Of a DNA stretch of 64,000 nt, positions 7,373 to 14,131 are shown piece by piece; positions within the stretch are counted from its first letter, which is position 1; each line of letters begins with the position of its first letter. The notes beneath the pieces were generated by a model, which was not told the DNA's origin, made no database searches, and saw nothing but the letters and a program-made list of their open reading frames with translations. The position numbers and the translations under genes are program-made. The stretch is from an uncultured Collinsella sp. (GTDB lineage Bacteria > Actinomycetota > Coriobacteriia > Coriobacteriales > Coriobacteriaceae): contig CASDZW010000020.1 in NCBI GenBank assembly GCA_949285915.1, forward strand, positions 1 to 64,000. The letters are read 5' to 3'.

Positions 7373-8340
7373 CGCTCTACGAGCAGCTGGTAACGACAAC
7401 GCAGATGAATTTCGAGCGCTACCACGGCGTCTACGCGGCGGGTGGCGTGCCCTACGAGCTCGCGGGTCCCTCTCCGCTCTCATATGACGAGCAGGTCGAG
7501 CGGCTTGCACAGGAGGTCGAAGAAGCTGACTGCGTGCTCGTGGGCGGCGCCTCCGGACTTTCGGCAGCGGGTGGTGGCGACTTCTACTACGGGGACACGC
7601 CCTCGTTCCGCGCGCACTTCGGCAAGTTCGCCGAAAAGTACGGCATCAAGGGCGCCTTCGACGGGAGCTTCCGCCAGTGGGAGACGCCGGAGGAGAAGTG
7701 GGCGTACCTCTCCACGTTCCTCTACACCACCCAGACGGCCCCGATGCGCCAGCCCTATCTCGACCTCGACGGGCTCCTTGCGGGCAAGGATTTTTTCGTC
7801 CTCACCACCAATCAGGATACGCAGTTTGTGAAGCTGTATCCGGAAGAGAAGGTGGCCGAGATTCAGGGCGATCACCGCTTCTTCCAATGCGCGCGCTGTT
7901 GCACGGATGACACCTGGGACGCCGTTGAGCCGGTGCGGCAGATGATCGAGGCGCAAGGCGACGGGACGCGCATTCCTACCGAGCTCATCCCGCGCTGCCC
8001 GCACTGCGGCGGGGAGGCGTTCCCGTGGGTGCGCGGCTACGGCAACTTCCTGCAGGGCAAGAAGTACGAGGGTGAATACCGTAAGGTCTCGGATTGGATT
8101 GCCGCACATGCCGATCGTCGCCTGCTGCTTCTGGAACTGGGCGTCGGCCGTATCACGCCCATGTTCATCCAGGAACCGTTCTGGAACATCACGCTCTCGC
8201 TGCCGCATGCGCGCTACGTTGCAGTGAACGACCGCTACGATTTTCTGCCAGCGCAGATTGCGGACAAGGGCATGGTTATCGTAGCGGATATCGCTCGCGC
8301 GCTCGCAGACGCGCGAATTGTGCGGGGCAAGTTCCAATAG
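7369..8340 (+). CDS. Sir2-superfamily protein 3 (SirTM-like, His replaced by Gln)
   Basis: This 323-residue paralogue of the preceding protein has a longer N-terminus (about 50 residues before the first strand). The NAD loop is GGASGLSAAGGGDFYY (about 59-74), the NxD motif is TTNQDTQ (146-152; Asn148, Asp150), and the catalytic-His position is Gln166 in IQGD. Zinc Cys are at 174, 177/178, 210 and 213, and LELGVGRITP is the late NAD-contact segment. IQEPFWNI and the neighbour's IELPFWDM are closely alike, so the two probably arose by duplication. It is the third gene of the coupled operon. Activity as an NAD-dependent ADP-ribosyltransferase or NADase is inference. Confidence 0.85.
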   Translation: MTLYEQLVTTTQMNFERYHGVYAAGGVPYELAGPSPLSYDEQVERLAQEVEEADCVLVGGASGLSAAGGGDFYYGDTPSFRAHFGKFAEKYGIKGAFDGSFRQWETPEEKWAYLSTFLYTTQTAPMRQPYLDLDGLLAGKDFFVLTTNQDTQFVKLYPEEKVAEIQGDHRFFQCARCCTDDTWDAVEPVRQMIEAQGDGTRIPTELIPRCPHCGGEAFPWVRGYGNFLQGKKYEGEYRKVSDWIAAHADRRLLLLELGVGRITPMFIQEPFWNITLSLPHARYVAVNDRYDFLPAQIADKGMVIVADIARALADARIVRGKFQ

Positions 8341-8359
8341 TCACCGAAAAAGGAGCACC

Positions 8360-8680
8360 ATGAACAGGAATGTACGCATCACCGTGTTGAAGTCGGCAGT
8401 GGATGAGGAACTGGCCGAGCGCTATGCCATCCCCGGTTTCGAGGCTTGTCCGTTTCATCAGCCCGGGCAATCCTTCGTGAGCGACGGCACGCAAAAGCCG
8501 GAGGGACTCTGTGAGTACGCTTGGCTACCTATGCGGGAGATGGTGGCGCAGCTTTCGCGTGGCGAGCTGCTTCAGCCGCGCGGTACGTGGATGGTCGACG
8601 ATGACAAGGGCGTATTCACGTGTGTGGACGGTCTGCGCCCAGTTATCATGCTTATAGAGGCGATCGGGGACGAGCGTTGA
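8360..8680 (+). CDS. TIGR04076-like small protein
   Basis: The 106-residue protein starts at ATG 8360 behind AAGGAG, 19 bases after the third sirtuin, so it is probably the fourth gene of the operon. The pattern fits the small uncharacterised TIGR04076 family as I remember it: a first strand VRITVLKSAVDEELAERY, CPFHQPGQSFVSDG, PEGLCEYAWLPMREMV, then FTCVDGLRPVIMLIEAI. Conserved-looking residues are Cys in CPF, Cys in GLCEYAW, and a late Cys in TCVDGLRP. No enzymatic activity is known to me. Its repeated Cys suggest metal or redox chemistry, but that is a guess. Confidence 0.65.
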   Translation: MNRNVRITVLKSAVDEELAERYAIPGFEACPFHQPGQSFVSDGTQKPEGLCEYAWLPMREMVAQLSRGELLQPRGTWMVDDDKGVFTCVDGLRPVIMLIEAIGDER

Positions 8681-8702
8681 CGCAGCCATGAAATCGTGAA
8701 CA

Positions 8703-9140
8703 GTGATGTGCTCTGGGGGTGATGGCGTGTACGCGTCTGCAGAGGCTCTCACGCGGTTCTTCTCGCACTGCCCGGAGATGATGCCGGTCTACCGCATGCT
8801 CGAGGACCGCGTCAACGAGCGTTGCGGGAACGTGGACGTGAGGGTGCAAAAAACGCAGATCACCTTTACGGACCGTTTTGGGTTCGCTTGGGCCTCTCTG
8901 CCGGTGCGCCGTCGTCGCGATTGGCCGGAGCGCTGCCTCATAGTGAGCTTCGGACTTGCATATCATAAGGAATCGCCGCGCATTGCCGTCGCGGTGGAAC
9001 CCTACCCCCAGCGCTGGACGAACCATGTGATCGTCACGGCTCCCGAGGACATCGACGACGAGCTTTTGGGCTGGATCGAGGAGTCCCATCAGTTCTCGCT
9101 CACTAAGCGCCGTGGGAGAGGCGCGGGGTCAAAGGCGTAG
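8703..9140 (+). CDS. DUF5655-like protein
   Basis: The frame opens at GTG 8703; a second GTG at 8727 behind GGGGGT is an alternative start, and neither is certain. About 137-145 residues contain a pattern seen in DUF5655 proteins: FFSHCPEMMPVYRMLEDRV, VRVQKTQITF, FAWASLPVRR, LIVSFGLAY, and a late NHVIVTAPEDIDDELLGWIEES. The fold is thought to be a small alpha/beta domain often found beside DNA-binding or transport domains; function is unknown. It follows the TIGR04076-like gene by about 20 bases on the same strand and could close the sirtuin operon. Confidence 0.6.
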   Translation: MMCSGGDGVYASAEALTRFFSHCPEMMPVYRMLEDRVNERCGNVDVRVQKTQITFTDRFGFAWASLPVRRRRDWPERCLIVSFGLAYHKESPRIAVAVEPYPQRWTNHVIVTAPEDIDDELLGWIEESHQFSLTKRRGRGAGSKA

Positions 9141-9355
9141 CTCATCTGAACATCGGCGCATCGCTAACAGGTATTGCCTAGCGATGCGCGCTGGGTTCTC
9201 TCGATTGTCGGCGGAGGACATGTCATTGTTGAGTGGCCCCGAGAGTGTAGTGACCGTTCTTGTTGTCAGCTTGTTGCCATGGTGTTCGGCATATGACTCT
9301 TCACACCGAAGGAATTGACAATTGAAAAACAACGAACAAATGTTTGAGTTTATGT
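9141..9355. other. AT-rich intergenic spacer before the Fic leader promoter
   Basis: No gene is supported here. Base composition falls well below that of the neighbours from about 9300 onward, with TTGACA at 9315-9320 and a run of AAC/AAA. The TTGACA is 35 bases from the -10 at 9356, too far to be its -35 partner. Confidence 0.4.
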
Positions 9356-9361
9356 TATAAT
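9354..9361 (+). promoter_or_regulatory. extended -10 promoter for the Fic leader RNA
   Basis: TGT followed by TATAAT (9356-9361) is a consensus extended -10 in an AT-rich stretch. Predicted initiation near 9368 coincides with the start of the GC-rich structured segment, about 200 bases before the RhuM-Fic start codon. Confidence 0.6.
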
Positions 9362-9367
9362 GCTCTC

Positions 9368-9556
9368 AAGGTACGGGGACGAGCAAGAGCCGGCACGGAG
9401 GCCCCCAATGGTACGTGTCGGCGGGTATGCCAGATAAGGCACCAAGAGGCTGGCTGCACTGGTTCGACCTCGGGCGGAGTAGCGCTCCCGCTTCCCGGCG
9501 CCCGTTAATGCCGGGGCTCACAAGTCGATTGATAAGAAGGCCGATCTGTGAAGCGG
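9368..9556 (+). ncRNA. candidate structured leader RNA upstream of RhuM-Fic gene
   Basis: About 190 bases between a consensus promoter and the Fic gene contain no convincing reading frame but several consecutive potential stems. These are CCGGCACG (9390-9397) with CGTGTCGG (9414-9421), GAGG (9446-9449) with CCTC (9468-9471), GGAG (9476-9479) with CTCC (9485-9488), CCCGGC (9494-9499) with GCCGGG (9510-9515), and TCACA (9518-9522) with TGTGA (9547-9551). The third hairpin is preceded by a T-loop-like GGTTCGACC. I cannot match it to a known RNA family. It could be a regulatory leader, an RNA antitoxin, or chance pairing in GC-rich DNA. Confidence 0.4.
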
Positions 9557-9566
9557 GGGATGCGTT

Positions 9567-10547
9567 ATGGCTGAGCAAGCTATCAACAACCAAAATCATA
9601 TGAACGATATCGTCAACGAATGCTCTTCAGATGAACAGCGCATCGTGTTGTTCGAGTCGAAAGATGGTCAGGTTGAGCTCTCCGTCAATGTAGAAGAGGA
9701 GACTGTTTGGCTCACACAGGCTCAGATGGCAGAGCTGTTTGATCGCACCCAACCTGTTATTGCCCGGCACATTTCGAATGTCTTTAAGGAGAAAGAGCTG
9801 GTCAAAGAGGGTAATATGCATTTTTTGCATATTGCTTCTTCGGCTCGGCCGGTCGCGATCTACAGCCTCGACGTCATCATTTCGGTGGGTTACCGCGTAA
9901 AGTCCCAACGAGGTGTGGAGTTCCGCCGGTGGGCGACCGATGTGCTCAAGCGCTATATCTTGAAAGGTCATGCCGAGAATGAGGGGCGGCTGCGTCAACT
10001 GGGTGAGGTTGTTCGTATCATCGAGCGGATTCCCGGCGAGCTCGCTTCTCGCGAGATCCTTGATATCGTGGAGAGCTACACGGAGGCATACGAGCTCCTC
10101 GACGCCTACGATCGCGAGGCGGTGCCGCGCCCGAAGGGGGAACGTTCGACCTATGTGCTCGACTATGACGAATGCATGGCGCTCATTTCGCAGATGCGAC
10201 CGCGCTTTGCAAGCGACATTTTCGGGCGCGAGAAGGACGACTCCTTCCGCAGCAGCATCGCTGCAATCTACCAGTCGTTCGGTGGTGAGGAGCTCTATCC
10301 TTCGATTGAGGAGAAAGCGGCGAACCTCTTGTACTTCGTAATCAAGAACCATTCGTTTGTCGACGGCAATAAGCGCATCGCGTGCAGCCTTTTCCTGTAC
10401 TTCCTCGACCGTAACGGGGCGCTCTTCCGCGGCATCGAGAAGCGGGTGTCGGATAGCATGCTCGTGGCGATGGCGCTTATGATTGCCGAGTCCCGTCCTG
10501 AGGAGAAGGAGTCGATGGTCTCGCTCGTCATGAACTTCCTTATGTGA
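9567..10547 (+). CDS. RhuM-type HTH protein fused to Fic/Doc domain
   Basis: The 326-residue protein has two parts. Residues about 25-135 resemble RhuM/ORF6N-type DNA-binding modules (VWLTQAQMAELFDRT, ARHISNVFKEKEL, RRWATDVLKRYILKG). The C-terminal 140 residues contain the Fic signature HSFVDGNKR, with Lys at the Doc-like position, preceded by NLLYFVIKN. Fic enzymes transfer AMP or other nucleotide-derived groups to target proteins; Doc phosphorylates EF-Tu. Which reaction occurs here cannot be told. No antitoxin with an inhibitory helix is visible; the N-terminal module or the upstream RNA may regulate it. Such genes are often mobile; the flanks show no integrase. Confidence 0.8.
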   Translation: MAEQAINNQNHMNDIVNECSSDEQRIVLFESKDGQVELSVNVEEETVWLTQAQMAELFDRTQPVIARHISNVFKEKELVKEGNMHFLHIASSARPVAIYSLDVIISVGYRVKSQRGVEFRRWATDVLKRYILKGHAENEGRLRQLGEVVRIIERIPGELASREILDIVESYTEAYELLDAYDREAVPRPKGERSTYVLDYDECMALISQMRPRFASDIFGREKDDSFRSSIAAIYQSFGGEELYPSIEEKAANLLYFVIKNHSFVDGNKRIACSLFLYFLDRNGALFRGIEKRVSDSMLVAMALMIAESRPEEKESMVSLVMNFLM

Positions 10548-10679
10548 TGCTGTCGCGCAAGCGCATTGGACAAGATGCCGAGCGGATTTGCTAGCGCGCC
10601 GGAACCATCTTCGAGAGAATGGGGGAGGCGAGGTCCTCGAAAGGAAAGCCTTGCCTCCCGCCTGAAGGAGAGGTCGACG

Positions 10680-11156
10680 ATGATATCGGACAAGCTGCTC
10701 GCACTGCGCAAACGCGCTGGTATGAGCCAGCAAGAGGTTGCCGGCGCCATAGGCGTGACCAGGCAGACAATCAGCAACTGGGAGCTTGGGCAGGGTTCGC
10801 CCGCGCTTGATAAGGCTGCCGAGCTCGCGCGGCTTTACGGGGTGACGCTCGACGATCTCGCGAACGACGAGGTCGACGTGGTCAGTTCGGGCAAGGGTGG
10901 GTCCGTCCGCGACCTCCATGTAATCGAAGGGCTTGTGGGCAAGGTTGCGACGGTGGAGCTCGCCGACGGCGAGGGCGCTCTTATGCATGCGCTCATTTGC
11001 GGCGTTGGCGCCGGGTGGATCCGTCTTGAGTGCGACGCGCCCAAGGCCGTCTTCCCAACACCGATTTTCGGCGAGAAGGAGCCGCCACACCGCGTGCTCA
11101 AACTCGTCGACATGACTGACGTCGCCGGTTTTACGATCGAGGAGCGTGACCGCTGA
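10680..11156 (+). CDS. XRE-family HTH regulator with C-terminal ligand-like domain
   Basis: ATG 10680 lies behind AAGGAG, so the longer upstream frame is not used. Residues 1-60 form a Cro/CI-type helix-turn-helix (LLALRKRAGMSQQEVAGAIG, VTRQTISNWELGQGSP, AAELARLYGVTLDDLA). Residues about 75-158 form a small beta-rich domain (GLVGKVATVELADGEGALMH) of unknown type. It overlaps the next gene by one base (TGATG), so the two are probably co-translated. It may regulate itself and the small membrane protein; no target site was identified. Confidence 0.75.
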   Translation: MISDKLLALRKRAGMSQQEVAGAIGVTRQTISNWELGQGSPALDKAAELARLYGVTLDDLANDEVDVVSSGKGGSVRDLHVIEGLVGKVATVELADGEGALMHALICGVGAGWIRLECDAPKAVFPTPIFGEKEPPHRVLKLVDMTDVAGFTIEERDR

Positions 11157-11488
11157 TGGAGTACACGATTCTTGCGATGGCTTGCGGTACGTTTGCCATG
11201 GTCGTCTACATCATGGCGACCATTCCGACAAAGAAAGATCTGCGGAAGCTTACGGATGACGCGTGTCCGCGCGAGGCAGAGCTCGGGCGGATGCTGCGGG
11301 AGCGCATCGGCTCCTCCTGCGAGCTCGTCCTTTCCGAGGCGGGCGTCACGGCAGGCGATATGCGCCTTGCCGGCACGGTCCTGGACGTAGACGATGAGTG
11401 GGTGCTCATGGATTGTGCTGATAAGAAGGGCATCACCCAGCGCAAGGTCTTGCGCATCTCGCTCGTGGAGGGCGTCGACTCGGTCTGA
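11156..11488 (+). CDS. small membrane-anchored protein of unknown function
   Basis: The 110-residue product has one N-terminal hydrophobic helix (TILAMACGTFAMVVYIMATI, about 4-23) and a soluble tail. The tail reads as an Sm- or SH3-like beta barrel: SCELVLSEAGVTAGDMRLAG, VLDVDDEWVLMDCADKKG, RKVLRISLVEGVDSV. It is co-translated with the HTH regulator upstream, through a one-base overlap. No characterised family is recognised. Confidence 0.6.
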   Translation: MEYTILAMACGTFAMVVYIMATIPTKKDLRKLTDDACPREAELGRMLRERIGSSCELVLSEAGVTAGDMRLAGTVLDVDDEWVLMDCADKKGITQRKVLRISLVEGVDSV

Positions 11489-11551
11489 TGGAGGAAGGTA
11501 TAATGCAGCCTGCGCCCTGCAACTGGATAGAAGCAACGCAAAGGATGAGGC

Positions 11552-12841
11552 ATGGCTGAATCGTATGATCGTGACCGTCCGACTGGAGGCTCGACGTCTT
11601 GGGTCGCACAGCTCGCCTTCGTATGGGGTGGCGAGCTCGTGTCCGTGCTAACAAGCTCTATCCTCCAGATGGGCTTCGTGTGGCATATCACGCTCACCAC
11701 CAACTCGGCGAGCATGCTTTCGCTGGCGTCGCTTGCGGGTTTTCTGCCACTTGCGCTGTTCGGCATGTTCGCGGGCACCATCGTCGACCGGTTGCCGCTC
11801 AAGCACACGCTTATAGGCGCCGACCTCTTCATCGCCGCGGTGAGTGCCGTTGTTGCGATGGTCTCACTTGCTGGCGCGCTCCCGGTGTGGGTGGTCATGG
11901 TTGCGCTCTTCGTACGGGCAATCGGAAGCGCCTTTCATACGCCTGCGTTTCAGGCGCTCACGCCGCTTGTGGCTCCGCCCGAGCACCTCACCCGTCTTGC
12001 GGGCGTGACCCAGGCTGTCCAATCCGGCGGCTACATTCTCGGTACGGCAATCGCGGCGGTTATCTACCCGCTCTGGGGGCTCACCGCAATGATTGCGCTC
12101 GACGTCGCGGGAGCACTTTTCGCCACAGGGGCAGTGCTTGCGGCAAGGCTCGACGTCGGCGGCTCGTCCCAGAGTGCGTCGACGGCTGAGAGAGGCATCG
12201 TTCTAGCCGAACAGGTACGTGCTCTCGTCGCTGAGACTGCTGATGGCTACCGTGTCTTGCGCTGCTATCGCGGTCTTTTCGCTCTGTTGTGGTGTGGGTT
12301 CGCGTTCACGCTCGTCTTTTCGCCCATCTCGGCGCTCTTTCCCATCATGACGCTCGACCACTTCGGTGGAACTACGGGCGACGCGGCCACGGCGGAGATC
12401 GTGTTCTCCGTTGGTATGATTGCGGGCTCGGCGCTTCTTGCCAGCTGGGGAGGGTTCAAGAACCGCGCACTCACGGTGGTGGCCGCAACGGCTCTTTATG
12501 GCGCGGCGACGATTGGCGCAGGCCTTCTCAACAATGGCGGATTCACGCTCTTTCTCGTCGCGAGTTTCCTTATGGGGCTCAGCTCGCCGTTCTATTCCGG
12601 TCCACAGACAGCGCTTATGCAGGAGAAGATTCCACCCGAGTATCTGGGGCGCGTGTTCGGTCTTTACGGTGCCATCATGTCCTGGGCCATGCCCTTGGGA
12701 CTTGCCGGCTCCTCGCTCTTCGCGGACGCCGTCGGTGCTCCTGCGTGGTTTGTCGGCGCAGGTACGGCCATGGTGATACTCGCCGTCGTTACCTGGGCGA
12801 TTCCCAGCATCCGTCATATTGAGGGCGGGGACCTTGCGTAG
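11552..12841 (+). CDS. MFS transporter, MefA-like drug efflux type
   Basis: The 429-residue integral membrane protein has about twelve hydrophobic segments. Its early region resembles the DHA3 group that includes MefA macrolide exporters: FVWGGELVSVLTSSILQMGFVWHIT, then GTIVDRLPLKHTLIGADL at the loop between helices 2 and 3. A later segment, MQEKIPPEYLGRVFGLYGAI, is typical of this subfamily. Export of a drug or metabolite using the proton gradient is the likely role; the substrate is unknown. It is a single gene with its own ribosome site, convergent with the carbonic anhydrase. Confidence 0.8.
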   Translation: MAESYDRDRPTGGSTSWVAQLAFVWGGELVSVLTSSILQMGFVWHITLTTNSASMLSLASLAGFLPLALFGMFAGTIVDRLPLKHTLIGADLFIAAVSAVVAMVSLAGALPVWVVMVALFVRAIGSAFHTPAFQALTPLVAPPEHLTRLAGVTQAVQSGGYILGTAIAAVIYPLWGLTAMIALDVAGALFATGAVLAARLDVGGSSQSASTAERGIVLAEQVRALVAETADGYRVLRCYRGLFALLWCGFAFTLVFSPISALFPIMTLDHFGGTTGDAATAEIVFSVGMIAGSALLASWGGFKNRALTVVAATALYGAATIGAGLLNNGGFTLFLVASFLMGLSSPFYSGPQTALMQEKIPPEYLGRVFGLYGAIMSWAMPLGLAGSSLFADAVGAPAWFVGAGTAMVILAVVTWAIPSIRHIEGGDLA

Positions 12842-12865
12842 GGCTCGCCTGGCTGCGCACCTGCG

Positions 12866-13441
12866 TTAAGCGTCCACTGGCGAGAGGGCGCCGGTTACGA
12901 CGTCGATGGTGAAGCCCGCCACTCTGACCGACTCTGGCACGAGGGGGTGTGACCGGATGGTTCGCACGCTTCGCGCGACCTCATCCTCTAGGTTATTGAA
13001 TCCGGTCAGGACCTCGCGCGCACGCGGTTCGCGCGCGAGTTCCGCTTCGACGGCGTCATGGGGCACGCCCGCTTGCTCAAGGGCTTCGAGCAAATGATGG
13101 GCCTCCATGCCGCAGGTTCCGCAGTCTGTGTGACCGATTACCATGACGTTTGTAACGCCGAGTTCAGCGATTGCGACAATAAGCGATCGCATCGCCTCGC
13201 CGTAGGGGTCCACAATGGTGGCGCCGGCCACCTGAATGATTGCGGCGTCGCCGTCCCGGATGCCAAGGGCCTGCGGCAGAAGCTCCGTTAGGCGCGCATC
13301 CATACAGGTGACGATCGCAAGCCGCCTTGCAGGGCGCCCCTTCGCCGGTCGTTCGTCCATGCCGCCTCGCCCCACGAAGGCGCGGTTGTTTGCAAGAATA
13401 TCTGACATGGTCGGGTGATATTCGACCTGCTTTGCATGCAT
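12866..13441 (-). CDS. beta-carbonic anhydrase
   Basis: Two adjacent ATG codons (13444 and 13441) follow GGAGG; 13441 gives 191 residues. The beta-class zinc site is present: CMDAR (Cys and the Asp-Arg dyad) and HTDCGTC (His and Cys). VIIQVAGAT-like and DPYGEAMRSLIVAI segments match the fold. It interconverts carbon dioxide and bicarbonate, which in gut anaerobes supplies carboxylation reactions. The protein is somewhat short and belongs to the small bacterial clade. It stands alone, convergent with the MFS gene. Confidence 0.9.
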   Translation of the reverse strand: MHAKQVEYHPTMSDILANNRAFVGRGGMDERPAKGRPARRLAIVTCMDARLTELLPQALGIRDGDAAIIQVAGATIVDPYGEAMRSLIVAIAELGVTNVMVIGHTDCGTCGMEAHHLLEALEQAGVPHDAVEAELAREPRAREVLTGFNNLEDEVARSVRTIRSHPLVPESVRVAGFTIDVVTGALSPVDA

Positions 13442-13654
13442 CATAGGGCCTCCTTCAAAAGTGAGGATTCTGGCTCTCACTTGCTTTAGATGGTAGCCCT
13501 TAGCCTACGTCGTAAGAGCGGTATTTTGATAACGAGCCTCTCATCTGAAGTGCGCAACCATAATGCAACCCAACGTTGCGCGTTAGTTGGTCGAAGCAAC
13601 TGGAGCCGTACCGTACAATTGCCTTAAGTTCGAACGGATGGACGGAGGTGTCCC

Positions 13655-14017
13655 ATGTTGTTTCCATCTGGTGCCGAGTTCATTATTCTTCTTACCTTTG
13701 TGTTGTTCAATGTGGTGCCGGTTATCCTGTTCATCGTTGCAGCTGTCCTTGCCATCCACTGGTTTCTTAGGAACGAGCGTGCGACAAAGGACCCAGAATC
13801 GGTCGCTGTTCGGCGATCTTTGGGTGAGGTACTTAAGAGTCATCGCGAGCATTGTCGTATGACGCAGGAGTTTGTGGCGCAGCATGTTGGCGTTAGCAGG
13901 CAGGCTGTAAGCAAGTGGGAGCAGGGCAAATCTGAACCCTCGACATCTAATCTCGTTAAATTAGCGCATCTATTTGAAATTGATCCGGCTGAACTGCTTC
14001 GCGAGATAGGGGATTAA
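13655..14017 (+). CDS. membrane-tethered XRE-family HTH protein
   Basis: The 120-residue protein begins with a hydrophobic stretch of about 30 residues (9-38, EFIILLTFVLFN onward), followed by a charged turn and a C-terminal helix-turn-helix (about 52-115: LGEVLKSHREHCRMTQEFVA, VSRQAVSKWEQGKSEPS, LVKLAHLFEIDPAELL). The order, membrane anchor first and DNA-binding domain last, would place the HTH at the inner face of the membrane. The start ATG 13655 has GGAGG about ten bases upstream. It is a single gene; target and signal are unknown. Confidence 0.75.
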   Translation: MLFPSGAEFIILLTFVLFNVVPVILFIVAAVLAIHWFLRNERATKDPESVAVRRSLGEVLKSHREHCRMTQEFVAQHVGVSRQAVSKWEQGKSEPSTSNLVKLAHLFEIDPAELLREIGD

Positions 14018-14101
14018 GACTGCTTGCGCCCTGAAATCTAGAAGCGTACTAGTGAGTATCCCTTTGGGGTAAGCTAGCGGCATCGTATCGACTCGGTGCT
14101 C

Positions 14102-14113
14102 GCAAGCGCTTGC
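14102..14113. promoter_or_regulatory. 12-bp perfect palindrome before the AI-2E permease
   Basis: GCAAGCGCTTGC is a perfect palindrome 18 bases upstream of the permease start codon. It resembles LacI-family operators in form, but no LacI-type regulator is encoded nearby, so it is a weak operator candidate. Confidence 0.3.
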
Positions 14114-14131
14114 ACATTCAGGGGTAGTTTT

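Noticed and set aside
9129-9332. Minus-strand frame of 67 codons before the Fic leader
   Set aside because: Lies in AT-rich intergenic DNA, starts without a ribosome site and shows no family motif.
9461-9470. tRNA-like T-loop sequence GGTTCGACC
   Set aside because: No acceptor stem, anticodon arm or CCA-compatible end could be folded around it, so it is not a tRNA; kept only as part of the leader RNA candidate.
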